Below are positions 4,057 through 7,195 of a stretch of DNA of 7,195 nt, in pieces (position 1 is the stretch's first letter; each line of letters begins with the position of its first letter). Position numbers and translations under genes: made by a program. The notes under the pieces were generated by a model. That model made no database searches. It had not been told where the DNA came from and saw nothing but the letters and a program-made list of their open reading frames with translations. Origin of the DNA: Chlamydia trachomatis (lineage in GTDB: Bacteria > Chlamydiota > Chlamydiia > Chlamydiales > 2-12-FULL-49-11). Where the stretch lies: the NCBI GenBank assembly GCA_945870925.1, contig CAMBTZ010000071.1:1-7195 (forward strand), in the 5' to 3' direction.

Positions 4057-6192
4057 ATGCTTAAGTTATTGAGAAAATATCAGAAGTCGATTTTTGCGGT
4101 TGTAGCATTTATGGTTATTGCAAGTTTTTTATTTTTCGGTACTTACGGTGCTATGCAAGAAGATAGGCCTAGAGAAGAAGATTTTGTAATTGGGAAGGTT
4201 CTTGATGGGGGTAATTTATCAAGTAAGGAAGTAGCTCAATTGGTAAGGTTCCTGGATACTGATTTTTTAGATATTATGAATGGAGATGGGCGCAGTGGTG
4301 CTAATTTATTAAATGATGGATTTATACGGAATGATATTCTTAAGGCTGGATTAGGTGTTTTAGTATTTGATTCTTATAAAAGTGAAATTTGGGAAGAGTT
4401 GTCAAAAAAGTCGCGAAAATTTAAAGAATTTAGGCCTTATGTTCATCCAAGTAAATTTTTAAGTTTTGAAGGTATGCTTAGTCAATTTGCCCCTAATTAC
4501 CACGAAGATTTACAAAACTTTAGAATGGCAAGAGAGGAGAGAGAGGTTTTTGAGTCGCTAGCTAAGCTTTATGTTGATCAGACAGTTTTTCCCGCAGAGA
4601 TGATGAGAAAGATGATGCTTTATGTTGAGCATCAATATTCAAGTATGGCTGCAGGCGATCCGAATTTGAGAAGCGCTGACTTAAGTCTATTTTATGCTAA
4701 AAATGTTACAGATTGGTTTGGTTCGAAGTTTTTAGAAAGAGTTGCTCATTTTGTAATTAATGGATCTGCGTATGCTTCTAAACAGGGGTATAAAGTAAGT
4801 CAGGAAGAGGCTAAAAGTTCCTTAATGCAACTGGGAGCAAAACATTTAAAAGAGCTTGAGCAAAATCGGACAATTACAAATGAAGAATTGAACAAATTTT
4901 ATAAGCAGCAAATTTCTCAATTGCAAATGGATGAAAAGGATCTCATAAAAACATGGCAAAAGATTTTGGTGGTTAGAAAGATGTTAGAGGAAGTGGGAAA
5001 TAGTATTTTTGTGGATTCAGTTTTATATAAAGAATTTTCTGAGTTTGCATCTGTTGGCGCGAGGGTTGATCTATATAAATTGCCTTCTTATTTGAACTTA
5101 AAAAGTTCCGAAGATGCTCAGAAATTAGAGATTTATCTAGAAGGAGTTTCAAAAAAACGTGCGGAAGCTTTATTGACTGAAGAATTTGCCTCTGTCGATG
5201 AAATTAAAAATGTAATGCCGGAGCTTGTAGAAAAAAGATTTTTAGTCAAGGTTGCTCACATAAAAAAAGGGAGTTTAACCTCTGAGATTGGTGTTAGAAG
5301 AACCTGGGATTGGCAGCTAAATCAAGATCATTGGGAAATGCTAAAGGGAAAATTCAGTGAATTAAACAATTGCAAAAGTGATGATCATGAAGATCGATTT
5401 AGTTTTCTACAAGGATTGGATGAGAGTTTAAGAGAAAAAATTGATCAATTTTCCAGAAATATGATTTTAGATGAAAATCCTGATCTAGTAAGAGAAAGGC
5501 TTGCAGAGATTCATCCTCAGACAAAGCTTGTTTCGATTACTCTTTCCGGCAATGATGAAATTTTTCCGGGAGTTATAAATAGAAAAAAATTACTGGAGCT
5601 TTTAGATACGGATAGTGAAAAGCTTTCTTGTTATTCTGAAAATAGTGAAGATTTTTATCGAATTGAAATTGTAGATAAAGGTTCTGTTTGGGAAGTTCTT
5701 ACATTTGAAGAGGCTAATAGTAGAGGTGTTTTAGAAAATTTACGTAAGAATAAAAAAGAAATGAAAAATCATATCTCAGCTGATAAGATGCTAGGAGAGA
5801 TATTAGCCCCCTATATGAAGAAGATGAGTTTGAAAGTTATTAATGGTGATGATAAGGCGGTTAGAGAAGTTAGCAATTCTGCAAGAAATGAAGTTTTGCA
5901 GCCTAAATCAGCGTTAGAGAATCAGTGGGATCTTCAAAGAGAAGAGTTGAAAGTGACTCGTAAGATGGCTCATCCGCTTTTTGATGAAAAAGTTTTCTTC
6001 ATGAAAGAAGGTGAGTGGTCTGATGTTGTTTTAACAAGCGATGGACCTATTTTCTATCATGTTATTGAAACATTTGTTGATACAAGTGATGTTGCTAGAA
6101 AAATGGAAGATGGTAGGGCTTTACTTGGACGTGAAGCAAAAGAAGATCTTACAAGAAATATTCTTAGCCAGATAGAGAAAAATGGATCTTAG
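4057..6192 (+). CDS. Membrane-anchored PpiD/SurA-like periplasmic folding protein (711 aa)
   Basis: This is probably an inner-membrane-anchored protein facing the periplasm, related to PpiD/SurA-type folding factors that assist outer-membrane and secreted proteins. The start at 4057 has AGGGG at 6 nt. Residues 1-10 are basic (KLLRKYQK) and residues 12-32 form a single membrane segment (IFAVVAFMVIASFLFFGTYGA), the usual PpiD arrangement. The rest is soluble, charged and largely helical, like the SurA N-terminal chaperone region (for example EELNKFYKQQISQLQM near residue 280). Near the C-terminus (about 642-672), FDEKVFFMKEGEWSDVV followed by IFYHVIE resembles the second half of a parvulin domain. 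I cannot see a complete parvulin active site, so isomerase activity is doubtful and a chaperone-only role is possible. The length is near that of PpiD (about 620) but longer. The next gene overlaps its stop by 11 nt. The family assignment is moderate. Confidence 0.7.
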   Translation: MLKLLRKYQKSIFAVVAFMVIASFLFFGTYGAMQEDRPREEDFVIGKVLDGGNLSSKEVAQLVRFLDTDFLDIMNGDGRSGANLLNDGFIRNDILKAGLGVLVFDSYKSEIWEELSKKSRKFKEFRPYVHPSKFLSFEGMLSQFAPNYHEDLQNFRMAREEREVFESLAKLYVDQTVFPAEMMRKMMLYVEHQYSSMAAGDPNLRSADLSLFYAKNVTDWFGSKFLERVAHFVINGSAYASKQGYKVSQEEAKSSLMQLGAKHLKELEQNRTITNEELNKFYKQQISQLQMDEKDLIKTWQKILVVRKMLEEVGNSIFVDSVLYKEFSEFASVGARVDLYKLPSYLNLKSSEDAQKLEIYLEGVSKKRAEALLTEEFASVDEIKNVMPELVEKRFLVKVAHIKKGSLTSEIGVRRTWDWQLNQDHWEMLKGKFSELNNCKSDDHEDRFSFLQGLDESLREKIDQFSRNMILDENPDLVRERLAEIHPQTKLVSITLSGNDEIFPGVINRKKLLELLDTDSEKLSCYSENSEDFYRIEIVDKGSVWEVLTFEEANSRGVLENLRKNKKEMKNHISADKMLGEILAPYMKKMSLKVINGDDKAVREVSNSARNEVLQPKSALENQWDLQREELKVTRKMAHPLFDEKVFFMKEGEWSDVVLTSDGPIFYHVIETFVDTSDVARKMEDGRALLGREAKEDLTRNILSQIEKNGS

Positions 6193-6793
6193 AGATTTCC
6201 CGGCTGTTCTCCCGCTCCACTTTTTTGAAGTGGAGCTTGATGTAAGAAAAGGGGGAAAACCTACTTTGATCAATGGACATCCTGAGTTTCTTGATGAAGA
6301 GCCATTTTCCGAAGTCTATTTGGCAGTTTCAGAAAAGGGAATCTGTATTCAATTAAAAGTTTTTAAGCCATTTGAGAAGGCGGTTTTTCCCGATGTTGAA
6401 AAAGGTGATGGGATAGAGTTTTTCGTCGATACAAGAGGAATACAAGGGTCTCTAATTATTCATAAGTATTGCCATCATTTTGTCTTTATCCCAAAGGAAG
6501 TGGATGGGATTTTGGGTGTTGAGGTAACTAGATTTAAAACAAATGATAAAAGGGAACTTGCTCAAAAAGAGAGTCTTAAACTATCAACTCAATTTACTAA
6601 AAATGGATATTCAATGGAGGTTTTTATTCCTGATATCGCTCTTTTTGGATATGAACCTATAGAATACCCATCTGTTAAAATAGCATACATTGTTCATAGA
6701 GGATCAGCAGAGTCGAATCATTTTCCTAAGAGCGGCAGAGAATATTCATTGAAGGATCACCCATCTCTTTGGGCTACTCTTGTTTTGAAATAA
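6182..6793 (+). CDS. CBM9-like (DOMON-like) beta-sandwich protein (203 aa)
   Basis: The ATG at 6182 lies inside the end of the preceding gene (stop 6190-6192), with only a weak AGAGAAAA upstream, so translation is probably coupled to it. The pattern resembles the family 9 carbohydrate-binding-like fold: an early strand pair (FSEVYLAVSEKGICIQLKVF), then GDGIEFFVDTRG like the family's D-x-(V/I)E-(L/F)-(F/Y)-x-D motif. A histidine pair (CHHFVFIP) follows, then YSMEVFIPDIALFG, matching the family's G-(Y/W)-x-x-E-(I/V)-x-I-P step, then VKIAYIVHR, and a terminal LWATLVLK strand. There is no signal peptide, so it is probably cytoplasmic unless exported by another route. Whether it binds sugar is unknown; the fold is also used for haem and other ligands. 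The fold call is by pattern only. Together with its neighbours it forms a compact + strand cluster. Confidence 0.65.
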   Translation: MDLRDFPAVLPLHFFEVELDVRKGGKPTLINGHPEFLDEEPFSEVYLAVSEKGICIQLKVFKPFEKAVFPDVEKGDGIEFFVDTRGIQGSLIIHKYCHHFVFIPKEVDGILGVEVTRFKTNDKRELAQKESLKLSTQFTKNGYSMEVFIPDIALFGYEPIEYPSVKIAYIVHRGSAESNHFPKSGREYSLKDHPSLWATLVLK

Positions 6794-6810
6794 TTATTAG
6801 TGGAGGTAAT

Positions 6811-7125
6811 ATGGAAATTGTAACAGATTCGCATGAATGGATTAGAAGTGACGATAATATTGCTACTATTGGTATTACAAAAAAGGCTTGTAGCGAAATA
6901 GGTGAGATCGTTTATGTAGATTTGCCTAAAGTTGGTCAACAGGTAAGAAAAGGGGATGAGGTTGTTGTCCTCGAATCGACTAAAGCTGCAATTGATAGTT
7001 ATTCTCCACTTGATGGCGAGGTGATTGAGATTAATCATTTATTACAAAGTAATTTAGATTTAATAAATTCGGATCCTGAAGGGGCAGGTTGGATGTATAA
7101 GGTCTTTATTAAATCTATTTTTTAA
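6811..7125 (+). CDS. gcvH: Glycine cleavage system H protein-like lipoyl carrier (104 aa)
   Basis: GcvH carries the lipoyl arm that shuttles the aminomethyl group between the glycine decarboxylase, aminomethyltransferase and dihydrolipoamide dehydrogenase subunits. It can also act as a lipoate relay. ATG 6811 is chosen over in-frame upstream starts because GGAGG (6802-6806) precedes it and the protein then begins like the family (SHEWI). Further landmarks are IGITKKACSEIGEIVYVDLP, GDEVVVLESTKAAID with the lipoyl Lys58, SPLDGEVIEIN, and LINSDPEGAGWMYKV. At 104 residues it is shorter than the usual 120-130: the C-terminal helix (the D-A-x-x-Y region) is missing. Chlamydial H proteins are also short, from memory. 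No other gcv gene is in the window, which suits a stand-alone role such as lipoate transfer, but genes beyond the edge cannot be excluded. It lies 17 nt after the CBM9-like gene and probably shares its transcript. Confidence 0.88.
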   Translation: MEIVTDSHEWIRSDDNIATIGITKKACSEIGEIVYVDLPKVGQQVRKGDEVVVLESTKAAIDSYSPLDGEVIEINHLLQSNLDLINSDPEGAGWMYKVFIKSIF

Positions 7126-7195
7126 CCGCTGATAAAATCTTTTTTATAATTCTATCGGGAAGTCTTTCATTAATTGAAGGTTCGCTGTTGTAGCT
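7115..7195 (-). CDS. Possible C-terminus of a convergent gene (partial)
   Basis: On the - strand the frame is open from the window edge to TAG at 7117-7115. It gives 26 residues ending in LPDRIIKKILSAVKK, a plausible charged helical C-terminus. It overlaps the end of gcvH by 11 bp, tail to tail. The stretch is too short to identify or to exclude chance. No terminator hairpin is visible between the two genes. Confidence 0.4.
   Translation of the reverse strand, partial: SYNSEPSINERLPDRIIKKILSAVKK

Noticed and set aside
6757..7038. 93-aa open frame on the - strand over gcvH
   Set aside because: It is antisense to clearly conserved lipoyl-domain coding sequence.

Overview
The window is low-GC (AT-rich) bacterial DNA. 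It holds two blocks of ordinary genes on either side of a decayed mobile-element scar. I think the host is probably an environmental (amoeba-associated) chlamydia or a similar obligate intracellular bacterium. The grounds are a short stand-alone GcvH of chlamydial style, an archaeal/eukaryotic-type prolyl-tRNA synthetase, lineage-specific Ser-rich small proteins and a heavily decayed insertion sequence. This placement is an inference, not something the sequence proves.

Left block (1-1520): the 3' two-thirds or so of proS on the + strand meets a small unknown gene (108 aa, - strand) tail to tail. The small gene has a strong Shine-Dalgarno sequence and a near-consensus extended -10 promoter.

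Mobile block (about 1537-3204): long imperfect terminal inverted repeats (1537-1592 and 3120-3177) bracket a broken transposase of the IS1202/ISNCY type. It carries a frameshift, an internal deletion and a nonsense codon. Downstream of the transposase lies a second, nested structure. A pair of inverted repeats (2528-2569 and 2815-2856, 36 of 42 matching) flanks a GxxExxY-family (PD-(D/E)XK-like) pseudogene with an internal deletion. A GC-rich, hairpin-rich tract of unknown origin follows, then an outward-facing promoter-like sequence. A 12-bp direct repeat links the left terminus with a site 27 nt outside the right terminus.

Right block (3231-7195): a Ser/Thr/Pro-rich unknown protein (205 aa, - strand) is divergent from a tight + strand cluster. 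The cluster encodes a membrane-anchored PpiD/SurA-like periplasmic protein (711 aa), a CBM9-like beta-sandwich protein (203 aa, start overlapping the previous stop) and a lipoyl carrier of the GcvH family (104 aa). The final bases look like the 3' end of another - strand gene that converges on gcvH. The first two cluster genes appear translationally coupled, and gcvH follows 17 nt later with its own strong ribosome binding site. The biological link between an envelope chaperone-like protein and a lipoyl carrier is not clear from the sequence.
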